The notes below the pieces were generated by a model that was not told the origin of the DNA, searched no databases, and was given only the letters and a program-made list of their open reading frames with translations. From contig DATJFH010000222.1 of the NCBI GenBank assembly GCA_035495815.1, positions 1 through 40,850 on the forward strand: a stretch of 40,850 nt of DNA, given 5' to 3'. The translations under genes and the position numbers were made by a program. Origin of the DNA: DATJFH01 sp035495815 (GTDB lineage: Bacteria; Acidobacteriota; Terriglobia; Bryobacterales; Bryobacteraceae). This document shows positions 7,954-17,724 of the stretch, in pieces (position 1 is the first letter of the stretch; each line of letters opens with the position of its first letter).

Positions 7954-10900
7954 ATGAATCGCATTGCGGATTTTCGGACACTGGTAGGGAATTTGGGAAG
8001 AACCGGGGCGCGCTTCGGCCTGGCCGCAGTACTGTGCGCGGCGGCGGCGCGGGGCGCGAGCTTCGGGACTGTGGTTCCGATCGATGTTCCGGTCGGAGGC
8101 CACGTCTCCGATATCGTTCTCGACGAGCCCCGCGGACTCCTTTACGCCGCCAATTTCACCGCGCGCCGGATCGATGTCATGTCCGTCGCTGACAAAAAGA
8201 TCGTCAGCACGATTAAGGTCCCCGCCCAGGCAGGGTCCATGGCGATTTCGCCGAACGGCGCCTTCCTGATCGTCACCCATGCCGGCGGCGACCCGGGCTT
8301 CCCTCTGTTGCCGGCGGACGTGGCCTGCCCCACCGGCGCCGTTTCGCTGGTCACGCTGGGGAGCAACGCCGTTCAGTCCTACTGTTTCGGGAATACGCCC
8401 CTCGCGGTAGCCTTTGGGAATAACGACCAGGCGGTCATCCTCACGTCGAAAGACGTCATCTCTTTCGAGCCGCTGTCGGGCACGATTACCAGTCTCGGCG
8501 ACCTCTATTGCAACGGCGCGGTCAACGGCCTGCTCCCCGACACCTGCGAGTTCGCGCTGGCGAGCGGGGTTTCGCTGAACAACCGTCCGGCCCAGATTAT
8601 CGCTGCCTCCATGGCAGCCGCCCAGGACGGGTTCACCATCTACGGCCAGATGAAGGTTCAAAATCTCGCTTCCCCCGCCGTCGGACCCACCGCGCCCATC
8701 TTGCGCTTCCGGTACGACGTGCGGGAAAAGGCGCTCACTTTTCTGCCCGGCGGCTCGGCGCCGGGAACCGGACCGGTCACCGTCAGCGTCAACCGGGACG
8801 GCTCGCGCTTCATGGCCGGTACCGGCCTTTTCGATAGGAACGGCAGCGTGGTCGCCCAGATTCACAGTCCGGTCGGAGACGACAACATCGGAGGCCATGT
8901 CTTCGATACGGCCGGAAACGCCAATTACCCGTACGGAATCATCTATGCCCAGCTCCCGGATACGGAAGCTTCCGGGGAGACGCTCACCTTGTTCGACGCC
9001 GACAATCTGACCGTCCGGCAGCGCCTGCTGATCCCCGAGGCTTTTGCCGGCCGGCGCCTCCTGCTGAACTCGAAACGGGATACGCTCTACGCGGCGTCGG
9101 AGACCGGAGTCGTCATCCTCTCGATCGGCGCGCTTCACACCGGACCCCGCGTGGTCGCCTCCAAACAGGACCTCATCTTCCGCTCGAACTCCTGCGACCG
9201 CGGCCTTTTGAAGCAGGAGTTCGACGTCGTGAGCTCGAGCGGCGGCCGGCTCCCCTTTCAGATCACTCCCTCGAGCTCGGGGATCGTCGTCGCCCCCGAT
9301 TCTTTCTTTACTCCCGCCCATGTCGTGGTGACCGTCGATCCGAGCCGTTTTCAGACGAAGGGTAGCATCACCGAGACGCTGGTGATCTCCGCGCCGGACG
9401 CAGTCAACGTCTCCGACCCCATCCGGGTGATCGTAAACAACCGCGAGCCGGACCAGCGGGGCACCTTCGTCACCGTGCCCGGCCTTCTGGTGGACATCCT
9501 GGCGGATCCGGTCAGAGACCGCTTTTACGTGCTCCGGCAGCAGAAAAACGACGTGCTGGTCTACGACAGCAGCGGCAACAATCTTATCGCCACCATGCGC
9601 ACCAGCTCCACGCCGACCCAGATGGCGATCACCATGGACCGCCGGTACCTGCTGGTAGGCCATGAGGATTCCCAGTTCGTCTATGTTTTCGACCTGGATA
9701 CTCTGAGGCCGGATCCTGCGGGTCACATCCTGTTCCCCACCGGGCACTATCCGAAATCGATCGCCGCCGCCAACGGCACGATCCTGGCGGCTGCCCGAAC
9801 TCATCCGGCAGCCTTGAGCTCGTCGACTTTGGGCCGTATCATTCTTATCGACGCGGTGCAGTTCGCCCAGCGCAGGGCCTTCGCTCTGCCTGGTCTTGGA
9901 ATCTTCGGGAACTGTGTCTCCACAAGCGGTCCGTGTCCCTATAACACCATCCTGACGGCGTCCCCGGACGGGCAACTCATCCTCGGCGCCCTCTCGGACG
10001 GGAACGTGCTGCTCTACAGCGACGCGCTGCATACGTTCACGACTTCCCGAAAGGACTTCCCGTCTCTCTCCGGGGCCTACGCCGCCTCGGATAACGGGCA
10101 GTACGTGGTCGGCAATCATCTTTTGAACTCCTCCCTCGTGCCGCTCAAAACGCTGGACAGCGGCGTCGATTCGTCCTCGGGCTTCGTGTTCACGAGCAAC
10201 GCCGCCTACCGGACCACCGTCGGCGCAGGTCTCCAGCCCGCGCCGCCGACCAGCGTCACCCAATGCGTTTTCGGCGGGACCATCTGCGTCACGCAATACA
10301 CTCCCGCGCCGCCCGTCAACACGCCCGGCGCGATCGTGCCGGGATCCATCCAGACCGTCAACGGTCTGGGCGCCGGCAAGTTCGATCCGAACCTGTTGAA
10401 CAGCGTGCGCGCGGTGAGGATTGTCGAAGCCCCGCCGGTGGGGACCGCCAATGCCGTATTCACCCGCACCCTGGCCGCCCTTCGCGATCAGAGCGCGCTC
10501 ATCTCGCTGACCACCTCCGGATTCTCGGTCATCCCGTGGAATTATGACGCGCCGCTTCCGGTTCCGCAGCTCGAGCGGGTAGTGAACTCCGCCGACCAGA
10601 CCCGGGCCGTTGCGCCCGGCGGGCTGATCAGCGTCATGGGCCGCGGCCTGCCGACTGCTCTCGGCGACGCCTGCCTCTCGGCAAACGGAGCGCCCGTACC
10701 TTTGCTGCAGTCCGTTTCCGCCAACCAGATCAACGCGCAGCTGCCGTTCAATATCGACGGCAACACGCAGCTCACCCTCCGCACCGAGGGCGGAGTCAGC
10801 GACAATTTGAATCTCACTATCCTGCCGACCGCTCCCAGCGTTTTCCGCGGCTCTCCCGACGGCGGCGCGCCGGCGATCTTTCGAGCCGAAGGCGGTTCGC

Positions 10901-11220
10901 TGGTCAATGAAGAGAACCCGCTGCGGGAGGGGGATGAAATGGTGATCGTCGGAACCGGTCTCGGACGGACCAGTCCGGCGATTCAGGCCGGCCAGGCCGC
11001 TCCGGCGGATCCGCTTTCCGCGGTGGTCACGCCGGTCGAAGTGACCCTCGACGGGGTTCCGCTGACAGTGACGTACGCCGGTCTGGCGCCGGGCAGCGTC
11101 GGCGTCTATCAAATCAAAGCCAGGACGCCGCGGGGCATCGGCGCCGGTCAGGATGTGCCTCTGGTGATCCGCCAGGGCGGCATGTCGACCACGGTCCCGG
11201 TCCAGGTGGCGGCGCAGTGA
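7954..11220 (+). CDS. Secreted beta-propeller protein with C-terminal TIGR03437 domain (paralogue 1 of 3)
   Basis: A 1,088-residue secreted protein of unknown function. I chose ATG 7954 because AAGGA lies at 7945-7949 and a signal peptide follows directly; an upstream TTG at 7867 would add 29 unlikely residues and start inside the pseudoknot. The N-terminal third is a YncE/lactonase-like propeller (repeats such as SDIVLDEPRGLLYAANFTA). A central immunoglobulin-like segment starting near QDLIFRSNSCDRG follows, then a second propeller beginning near the EPDQRGTF motif. The last approximately 220 residues (from about 870) are a TIGR03437 domain, seen in VVNSADQTRAVAPGG and INAQLPFNIDG. A C771-x6-C778 loop flanked by proline-rich sequence lies in the second propeller. 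It is probably exported or on the cell surface. Confidence 0.85.
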   Translation: MNRIADFRTLVGNLGRTGARFGLAAVLCAAAARGASFGTVVPIDVPVGGHVSDIVLDEPRGLLYAANFTARRIDVMSVADKKIVSTIKVPAQAGSMAISPNGAFLIVTHAGGDPGFPLLPADVACPTGAVSLVTLGSNAVQSYCFGNTPLAVAFGNNDQAVILTSKDVISFEPLSGTITSLGDLYCNGAVNGLLPDTCEFALASGVSLNNRPAQIIAASMAAAQDGFTIYGQMKVQNLASPAVGPTAPILRFRYDVREKALTFLPGGSAPGTGPVTVSVNRDGSRFMAGTGLFDRNGSVVAQIHSPVGDDNIGGHVFDTAGNANYPYGIIYAQLPDTEASGETLTLFDADNLTVRQRLLIPEAFAGRRLLLNSKRDTLYAASETGVVILSIGALHTGPRVVASKQDLIFRSNSCDRGLLKQEFDVVSSSGGRLPFQITPSSSGIVVAPDSFFTPAHVVVTVDPSRFQTKGSITETLVISAPDAVNVSDPIRVIVNNREPDQRGTFVTVPGLLVDILADPVRDRFYVLRQQKNDVLVYDSSGNNLIATMRTSSTPTQMAITMDRRYLLVGHEDSQFVYVFDLDTLRPDPAGHILFPTGHYPKSIAAANGTILAAARTHPAALSSSTLGRIILIDAVQFAQRRAFALPGLGIFGNCVSTSGPCPYNTILTASPDGQLILGALSDGNVLLYSDALHTFTTSRKDFPSLSGAYAASDNGQYVVGNHLLNSSLVPLKTLDSGVDSSSGFVFTSNAAYRTTVGAGLQPAPPTSVTQCVFGGTICVTQYTPAPPVNTPGAIVPGSIQTVNGLGAGKFDPNLLNSVRAVRIVEAPPVGTANAVFTRTLAALRDQSALISLTTSGFSVIPWNYDAPLPVPQLERVVNSADQTRAVAPGGLISVMGRGLPTALGDACLSANGAPVPLLQSVSANQINAQLPFNIDGNTQLTLRTEGGVSDNLNLTILPTAPSVFRGSPDGGAPAIFRAEGGSLVNEENPLREGDEMVIVGTGLGRTSPAIQAGQAAPADPLSAVVTPVEVTLDGVPLTVTYAGLAPGSVGVYQIKARTPRGIGAGQDVPLVIRQGGMSTTVPVQVAAQ

Positions 11221-11245
11221 CATGGCTAGCGCAGGGGCATATCCT

Positions 11246-14200
11246 ATGACGAGTCGTTTCGGGTTTCGCGTATTGGCCGGCGGCGCTCTCGCCCTGGTCC
11301 TGTCCACAATCGGTCTGGCGGGCACCTTCGGCCGGGTGGTCCCGATTGGCGGCAACGCTTCCGACATCGCGCTCGACGAGCGCCGCGGAGTGCTGTATAT
11401 CGCCAATTTCACAGCCAATCGGATCGAGGTGATGAGCACGTCCGATCTGTCGATCGCGCGTTCCATCAACGTCAGCGCGCAGCCGGGGTCGATTGCGCTC
11501 TCTCCCAACGGCACGTACCTGGTAGTCGGACACTACGGCAACAACACCGCGCCGGTTCAATCCATCAACTCCGTCACCGTTCTTAACCTCGAGCAGAATA
11601 CCCGGCAGATTTACGCCCTGGGACACACGCCTCTCGGCGTCGCCTTCGGCAATGACGGTCTGGCCCTGATCCTGACCACGGGCGGCGAATTGCTCCTGCT
11701 CGATCCCGCGACCGGCCAGATGGCAAATGTGAATCCGAATTCCGAGGGTCTGCCCGATCCCACCAAGCTTCCGGTTCCGGCGGGTAAGTTTCCTCTCGAT
11801 ATCACCAAGGCCTCCGTGTCCGCCTCCGGGGACGGCCGCTTCATCCATGGGCTGACCGACACGGTTCAGTTCATCTATGATGTATCGTCCAAGTCGCTGG
11901 CGACCTATTACAGCTACACCGCCACCCCTCCTTTGGGGCCGCGGCTGGTCAGCGTCAGCCGGGACGGCCTGTTGTCTGTCGCGGGCTGGGGCGTCACCGA
12001 TTACCGGCGCTTTGTCACCTACGACTTTCCCACTCCCTCGGGCCTGCTCAGCGTGGGCACGCACGTGGTCGATTCGGCCAACGGCGTGATCTATGCGCAG
12101 ATCCCCGTGCCGTTGCCCGCGCCACCGCCGCCGGCTTCCGCTTCGGCCTGTCTTCCGGATGGACGCTGCCTCACCATCTCCGATCCTCCCAGCACTACCC
12201 CGGCCGCGCCCACCGAGCCGGCGACGCTGCAAATGGTGGATGCCGACAACCTCACCATCCGGGAGCGCTTCCGATTGGCCGAGAATCTGGCCGGCAGGTC
12301 GATCCTCAACGCCGCCGGCGACCGCATGTATTCCATCTCCGACAGCGGCGTCACGGTTTTCCCGGTGGGCTCCGCACTGCGCACGGTTCGCCGCCTGGCG
12401 GTCTCCAGGGAAGACGTGATCTTCCAGACGAATTCCTGCGACCGCCGCGTGGCCACGCAGCAGATCACCATCACCGACCCGGGCGGCGGCGCGACGCACT
12501 TCACTCTCAGCCCGCCCGCCGGTTCGAAGATCAACGTCTCGCAATCCAGCGGCACGACTCCGGCCACCGTGCGGATTTCCTACAATCCGCTCGATTTTCA
12601 GAATCAAAAGGGCACTCTGAGCATTCCCATCCGCGTGATCACGACCGACGGAATCAACGTGGCGCCCAACCTGCCCGCCGCCACCGACCCCAGGTCGCCG
12701 GTCAACGTAGCCCAGATTTTCCGCGTGCTCATCAATAACCATGACACCGATCAGCGCGGGTCGTTGATCAATGTCCCCGGGACGCTGGTCGATGTCCTGG
12801 CCGACACCACGCGCGACCGCTACTATGTTCTGCGGCAGGACAAGAACCAGGTCCTGGTGTTCAACGCCGTAACCAACGCCCAGACAGCCACCCTGCGCAC
12901 CGGCAACTATCCCACCCAGATGGCCATTACCAGGGATGGAAAGTATCTGCTGGTGGGCAGCGACAGCGCCCAGTATATTTCTGTTTTCGATCTCGACACC
13001 TTACAGCCCGACGTGTGGATCACCATGCCCTTCGGCCACTATCCGCGCTCGGTGGGCGTTTCGGGCCGGGCGATTCTGGTGGCCTCCCGCGTAGCCGGAC
13101 CGGTCCATATGATCAGTACGGTCGACATGGCCACGCGCCAGGCCACCGTGCTCCCCTCGCTCGGAGTCTGGGAAAACAGCGTCAACCTCGACACGGTCCT
13201 GGTGGCCAGCGGCAACGGCTCGTCCATCATGGCCGCCATGCCCGACGGGAAGACGCTGCTCTACAGCGCCGGCGCCGACACGTTTACCATCTCCCGGGCG
13301 AACACCGCGGCGCTGTCCGGGGTTTACGCGGCCTCGAATCTCGATCAGTTCGTGATTGGGTCCAATGTTTATAACGCTTCACTGGCCCCGGTGGCCCAGC
13401 TTGCCGGCGCCGCCAATGAGATCACTTCCGGGTTCGCTTTCTCGGATCAGATCGGCTACCGGACCACGGGCGTCGACCCGGCGGGCGCCGGCTCCATCCA
13501 GCGGATCGATCTGAGCAATCTGCAGGTGCGGCTGGCGACTTCGCGCATGTCCGAATCGCCGCTGTTCACGCCCTTCGCCGCCCCGGCCACTCCGGCGCCT
13601 GGAACGCCTACCGTAGCGCCGGTGATCGTCCGCGGCTCGTCCGTATTCAAGCGCACGCTGGCCGTGCTGCCCAGCCAGCGCACCCTCGTATCGCTGTCGC
13701 AGTCCGGCATTACGGTGCTGCCCATGGCCTACGACGCGCCCGTGCCCACGCCGCATCTGACCGGCATCGTCAATGCCGCCGACCAGACCCAGCCGGTCGC
13801 GCCGGGCGGGCTTGTCACCATCCGCGGCCGGGACCTGAGCATGCTCAACATCGCCACCAGCCAGGTTCCGCTGCCTACCGCCCTGGCCGAGTCCTGCCTC
13901 ACCGTCAACGGCGTGACGATTCCGCTGATCCTGGTGTCCAACACCCAGATCAACGCCCAGCTGCCGTTCACCACCGAGGGCAAGGCGCAAATCGTATTGA
14001 GAACGCCGGGCGGGGTCAGCGATAACCTCAACTTCCAGATTCTGCCGACCGCTCCCAGCGTGTTCCGCAGTTCCCTCGGCGACGCCATGATCGCCTCCGT
14101 CCTGAGGACCGCCAACCAGGAGGCGGTGTCGGAATGGAATCCGGTTCGCGCCGGAGACGAGCTCACCATCCTGGCCACCGGCCTCGGCCGCCCCTCGCCC

Positions 14201-14440
14201 GCCGTGTTCGAAGGCGAGGCCGCTCCGTCCGAACCCCGGGCGTCGGCGGTTGTCGCGCCGGATGTCACGCTGGATGGTGTTCCGATGGCGCTCGGCTACG
14301 CCGGCCTGACGCCCGGTGAAGTCGGCATTTACGAAATCAACGTCTCGGTTCCAGGGGGAGTCAAACCGGGTTCGAAAGCGCCCCTCACGATCCGGCAAGG
14401 CGATATGGAGACCACCATCATGGTGCAGGTGGCGGAGTAG
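11246..14440 (+). CDS. Secreted beta-propeller protein with C-terminal TIGR03437 domain (paralogue 2 of 3)
   Basis: A 1,064-residue paralogue of its two neighbours with the same layout: signal peptide, propeller 1 (from GRVVPIGGNASDIALDE), an immunoglobulin-like segment near QTNSCDRRV, propeller 2 after the DTDQRGSLINVPGTLVD segment, and a TIGR03437 domain from about residue 835 (GIVNAADQTQPVAPGG). I chose ATG 11246, preceded by AGGGG at 11233-11237; ATG 11222, one base after the previous stop, is an alternative that adds eight residues. A loop with C302-x5-C308 (CLPDGRC), flanked by proline-rich sequence, is inserted in propeller 1 and is absent at that place in paralogue 1. No catalytic motif is visible; a binding or surface-structural role is inference. 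Confidence 0.85.
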   Translation: MTSRFGFRVLAGGALALVLSTIGLAGTFGRVVPIGGNASDIALDERRGVLYIANFTANRIEVMSTSDLSIARSINVSAQPGSIALSPNGTYLVVGHYGNNTAPVQSINSVTVLNLEQNTRQIYALGHTPLGVAFGNDGLALILTTGGELLLLDPATGQMANVNPNSEGLPDPTKLPVPAGKFPLDITKASVSASGDGRFIHGLTDTVQFIYDVSSKSLATYYSYTATPPLGPRLVSVSRDGLLSVAGWGVTDYRRFVTYDFPTPSGLLSVGTHVVDSANGVIYAQIPVPLPAPPPPASASACLPDGRCLTISDPPSTTPAAPTEPATLQMVDADNLTIRERFRLAENLAGRSILNAAGDRMYSISDSGVTVFPVGSALRTVRRLAVSREDVIFQTNSCDRRVATQQITITDPGGGATHFTLSPPAGSKINVSQSSGTTPATVRISYNPLDFQNQKGTLSIPIRVITTDGINVAPNLPAATDPRSPVNVAQIFRVLINNHDTDQRGSLINVPGTLVDVLADTTRDRYYVLRQDKNQVLVFNAVTNAQTATLRTGNYPTQMAITRDGKYLLVGSDSAQYISVFDLDTLQPDVWITMPFGHYPRSVGVSGRAILVASRVAGPVHMISTVDMATRQATVLPSLGVWENSVNLDTVLVASGNGSSIMAAMPDGKTLLYSAGADTFTISRANTAALSGVYAASNLDQFVIGSNVYNASLAPVAQLAGAANEITSGFAFSDQIGYRTTGVDPAGAGSIQRIDLSNLQVRLATSRMSESPLFTPFAAPATPAPGTPTVAPVIVRGSSVFKRTLAVLPSQRTLVSLSQSGITVLPMAYDAPVPTPHLTGIVNAADQTQPVAPGGLVTIRGRDLSMLNIATSQVPLPTALAESCLTVNGVTIPLILVSNTQINAQLPFTTEGKAQIVLRTPGGVSDNLNFQILPTAPSVFRSSLGDAMIASVLRTANQEAVSEWNPVRAGDELTILATGLGRPSPAVFEGEAAPSEPRASAVVAPDVTLDGVPMALGYAGLTPGEVGIYEINVSVPGGVKPGSKAPLTIRQGDMETTIMVQVAE

Positions 14441-14442
14441 TC

Positions 14443-17400
14443 ATGAAAGAGAACCCACGGGATCATCATATGAAAAGCAGCCGGGAATTTCGAACCTGCC
14501 TCGCTTCCATCCGCCGGCTTTCCGTTCTCGCCCTGACGCTGTCGGCGGCGGCCTGGGGCAGCGGCTTTTTTGGAACAGTCGTACCCATCGGCGGTCATGC
14601 GTCCGATATCGCCCTCGACGAGGGCCGCGGCGTGCTCTACATCGCCAACTATACGGCCAACCGCATCGAGGTCATGAGTACCTCGGACCGCAGCATTGGA
14701 ACCTCGATCAATGTGCCTTTCCCCGGCGCGCTGGCGCTTTCGCGCGACGGCCGGTACCTGGTAGTCACCACTTATTCCAATTTTCAGACGCCGAACGGCC
14801 AGCCCAACAACCTCGTCACCATCATCGCGCTCGAAACCAATGTCCGGCGGACGGTGGCGTTGAGCAATCCGCCGCTGGCAGTGGCCTTCGGCGCCGACGG
14901 TCTGGCGCTGGTCCTGACCACCACCGAGTTCCTGCTGCTCGATCCGGCCACCGCCAGCGCGATCACGCTCGACACGGTCGCCGCCATTGGCGCCAAAGTC
15001 CTGCCGGTCGCCGCCGCCACCTTTCCGCCCCAGATCCTGACCGCCTCCATGGGGGCCTCCGGCAACGGGCAGCTCATCTATGGTTTTACCGACACGCTCC
15101 AGTTCCTGTACAGCGTCCCCGATCAGGCGGTGGTCTCCGGCAGCTATATTTCCACGCCCACGCTGGGACCCCGCGTGGTCAGCGTCAATGACGACGGCTC
15201 CATGTACCTCTCCGGCTGGGCTGCTTACAACACCCGCCAGGGACTCAGCTTCGAGTTCACCAACGTATCCGGAGCCCTCAACATCGGGTCGCATGCCATC
15301 GATTCCAGATCGGGCCTGATTTACGCGCAGATTCCCGACGCCGGTCCGGCGGCGGCCCCGCCCACCAGCTCGACGCAATGCTTTCCCAACGGAATCTGTA
15401 TCACCTTGACTACCCCGCCGCCGCCCGGCGCCGCGCCGGCTGTCGCCGGAACGCCGCCCAATCTGATGATCGTCGACGCCGACAACCTCACCGTCCGCCG
15501 GCGGCTGCTGCTGGCCGAAAATCTGGGCGGCCGGTCGATCTTGAATTCCGCCGGGGACACGATGTATTCGGTCTCCGACAGCGGCGTGACCGTGTTTCCG
15601 GTGGGCCAGCTCAACCGCCAGGCGCAGGTGTCGCCCTCGCAGGAGGACCTGGTCTTCCTCGGCGCTTTCTGCAACCGCCAGACTTTGACGCAGGACATCA
15701 CCATCAGCAATCCCGGCGGCGGGGCGACCGATTTCCGCCTCTCGCTGGCCGATCCCGCGCTGGCCCAGAGCATCTCCTTCTCGGCTACTTCCGGAACCAC
15801 CCCCGCCACCATTCGCGTTACCATCAACCCGGCCGCCTTCCAGAACCTCAACGGCACCAGCAGCGCCTACGTTCGCATCGATTCGGATTCGGCTGTCAAC
15901 CTCCAGCCGGCCACCTGCCCCAAACCCGCCGGTACCAGCGCCTACGCCAACGGATGCTTCCGGCTGCTGATCAACAATCGCGAGCCGGATCAGCGCGGCA
16001 CGCTGGTGGGCGTCCCCGGACTGCTGGTGGATGTGTTGAGCGACCCCACCCGCAATCGCTTCTACGTGCTTCGGCAGGATACGAACCAGGTGCTGGTCTA
16101 TAACGGCGCCAACAACTCCCAGGTGGGCACGCTGCGCACCGGCCCGACCCCCATGCAAATGGCGATTACGCCGGATGGAAAGTACATGCTGGTCGGTTTG
16201 AACGACGGCCACTTCATCTCCGTCTTCGATCTGGACACGCTCGAGCCGTCCCAGCCGATCCGCATGCCGGGCGGCCACTATCCGCGCTCGATCGCCATTG
16301 CCGGCCAGACCATCCTGGTGGCTTCGCGGGTGGCCGGTCCCGTGCACCAGATCAGCCGCGTGGATTTTGAAGCGCGCACCGCCGCTCCGCTGCCGACCCT
16401 CGGACCGTTCGAGAACAAGATCAGCGAGGACACCATCCTGGTGGCCTCTCCGCATGGCGCTTACATCATGGCGGCCATGCCGGACGGGAATCTTCTGCTG
16501 TACGACGCCAACGCCGACACCTTCACGGTTTCCCGGAAGGACTACGGCGCCTTGTCCGGCGCCTACGCGGCCAACGATCAGGGCCAGTTCGCCATTGACA
16601 ACAATATCCTCAACCAGTCGCTCTCGAGAATTGCCCTGCTCGATAAAGGACAGGGAGGGACGTCCGGCTTCGCCTTCTCCGGCCAGACCGTGTTCCGCAC
16701 GGGCGGCCTGATTACCACCGGTTCGGGAACCGCCGCCGGCAGCGCCGTGCCCGGGACTCCGGGGCTGATCGAGCGCCTGGATCTGGCCAGGCCGGCGAGT
16801 CCGGTGATGACCCGCACCATCGAGGCCCCCGTGTTTCCCACGGCGACCGGCGGAGCTTCGGTGGCCAACGGAACGGTGATCAGCGGCGGGACGTCCTTCA
16901 TCCGCTCGCTGGCAATGCTCTCCAACGGGAATATCATTTCGCTGACGCAGTCCGGATTCACGGTGCTGCCGCCCAACTTCGACGCCGCCACGGCCAAGCC
17001 GGTGGTGACCAGCGTCGTGAACCCGTTCACCAACGACCCGAAGCAACTGACCGCCGGCGGACCGATCGCCGTGAACGGATCGAACCTCGCTCAAACCACC
17101 GTCTCGAGCAGCGCGGATCCCGCCCCCACCGTTCTGGGCGATTCCTGCGTCACGATCAACGGCGCCGTGGTTCCCCTGTTCATGGTGTCCCGCACCCAGA
17201 TCAACGGGCAGCTTCCGTTGAACGTGAGCGGCGGCCAGCTGGTGATCCACACCCCGGGCGGCGTGAGCGATCCGGTAACGCTGAACACGCAGGTCACCGC
17301 CCCCGCCGTCATCCAGACGCCCGGCGATCCTACCGTTATCGACAAAGTGCCGGCGGTGTACCGGTCCGACACCGGCTTGCCGGTGACGCTGACCAATCCG

Positions 17401-17700
17401 GTTCACAAGGGAGACCGGCTCACGATTTTTGCCAGCGGGCTCGGTCCTACCTTACCCACAGTCCCGGCCGGGAGCCAGACTCCCGCCAATCCTCCCGCGC
17501 TGCTGGTCGCCAGTCCCGTCGTGACTCTGGACGGCGCAACCTGCCCGGTGACCTTTGCCGGCCTGGCGCCGGGGATGGTCGGCGTTTACCGGATCGACGT
17601 GAACGTTCCCAAGGGCATTCAGCAGGGTTTGAGCATCGCGCTCACGGTGGAAGTGGGCGGCAATAAGAGCACTCCTGTTTACGTACGCGTAGTCGAATAA
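14443..17700 (+). CDS. Secreted beta-propeller protein with C-terminal TIGR03437 domain (paralogue 3 of 3)
   Basis: A 1,085-residue third paralogue, starting two bases after the stop of paralogue 2; GGAG at 14435-14438 favours ATG 14443, and ATG 14470 is an alternative closer to the signal peptide core. The order of parts is the same: propeller 1 (VVPIGGHASDIALDEGRG), an immunoglobulin-like segment (FCNRQTLTQDITISNPGGG), propeller 2 after NREPDQRGTLVGVPGLLVD, and a TIGR03437 domain from about 851 that is the most divergent of the three, with VVNPFTNDPKQLTAGG in place of the VNAADQT pattern. A C313-x5-C319 loop (CFPNGIC) sits where paralogue 2 has its own. The three genes appear co-transcribed and arose by tandem duplication. 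Confidence 0.85.
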   Translation: MKENPRDHHMKSSREFRTCLASIRRLSVLALTLSAAAWGSGFFGTVVPIGGHASDIALDEGRGVLYIANYTANRIEVMSTSDRSIGTSINVPFPGALALSRDGRYLVVTTYSNFQTPNGQPNNLVTIIALETNVRRTVALSNPPLAVAFGADGLALVLTTTEFLLLDPATASAITLDTVAAIGAKVLPVAAATFPPQILTASMGASGNGQLIYGFTDTLQFLYSVPDQAVVSGSYISTPTLGPRVVSVNDDGSMYLSGWAAYNTRQGLSFEFTNVSGALNIGSHAIDSRSGLIYAQIPDAGPAAAPPTSSTQCFPNGICITLTTPPPPGAAPAVAGTPPNLMIVDADNLTVRRRLLLAENLGGRSILNSAGDTMYSVSDSGVTVFPVGQLNRQAQVSPSQEDLVFLGAFCNRQTLTQDITISNPGGGATDFRLSLADPALAQSISFSATSGTTPATIRVTINPAAFQNLNGTSSAYVRIDSDSAVNLQPATCPKPAGTSAYANGCFRLLINNREPDQRGTLVGVPGLLVDVLSDPTRNRFYVLRQDTNQVLVYNGANNSQVGTLRTGPTPMQMAITPDGKYMLVGLNDGHFISVFDLDTLEPSQPIRMPGGHYPRSIAIAGQTILVASRVAGPVHQISRVDFEARTAAPLPTLGPFENKISEDTILVASPHGAYIMAAMPDGNLLLYDANADTFTVSRKDYGALSGAYAANDQGQFAIDNNILNQSLSRIALLDKGQGGTSGFAFSGQTVFRTGGLITTGSGTAAGSAVPGTPGLIERLDLARPASPVMTRTIEAPVFPTATGGASVANGTVISGGTSFIRSLAMLSNGNIISLTQSGFTVLPPNFDAATAKPVVTSVVNPFTNDPKQLTAGGPIAVNGSNLAQTTVSSSADPAPTVLGDSCVTINGAVVPLFMVSRTQINGQLPLNVSGGQLVIHTPGGVSDPVTLNTQVTAPAVIQTPGDPTVIDKVPAVYRSDTGLPVTLTNPVHKGDRLTIFASGLGPTLPTVPAGSQTPANPPALLVASPVVTLDGATCPVTFAGLAPGMVGVYRIDVNVPKGIQQGLSIALTVEVGGNKSTPVYVRVVE

Positions 17701-17724
17701 TTCAGGGAGACAGCGAACCAATAT

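Noticed and set aside
7762..11514. A 1,250-residue minus-strand open frame opposite the first propeller gene
   Set aside because: It is the reverse shadow of a G+C-rich gene. It spans the boundary of two real plus-strand genes, is Arg/Gly-rich without domains, and has no ribosome-binding site.
14329..17406. A 1,025-residue minus-strand open frame opposite the third propeller gene
   Set aside because: Same reason: low-complexity composition without motifs and full overlap with a well-supported gene.
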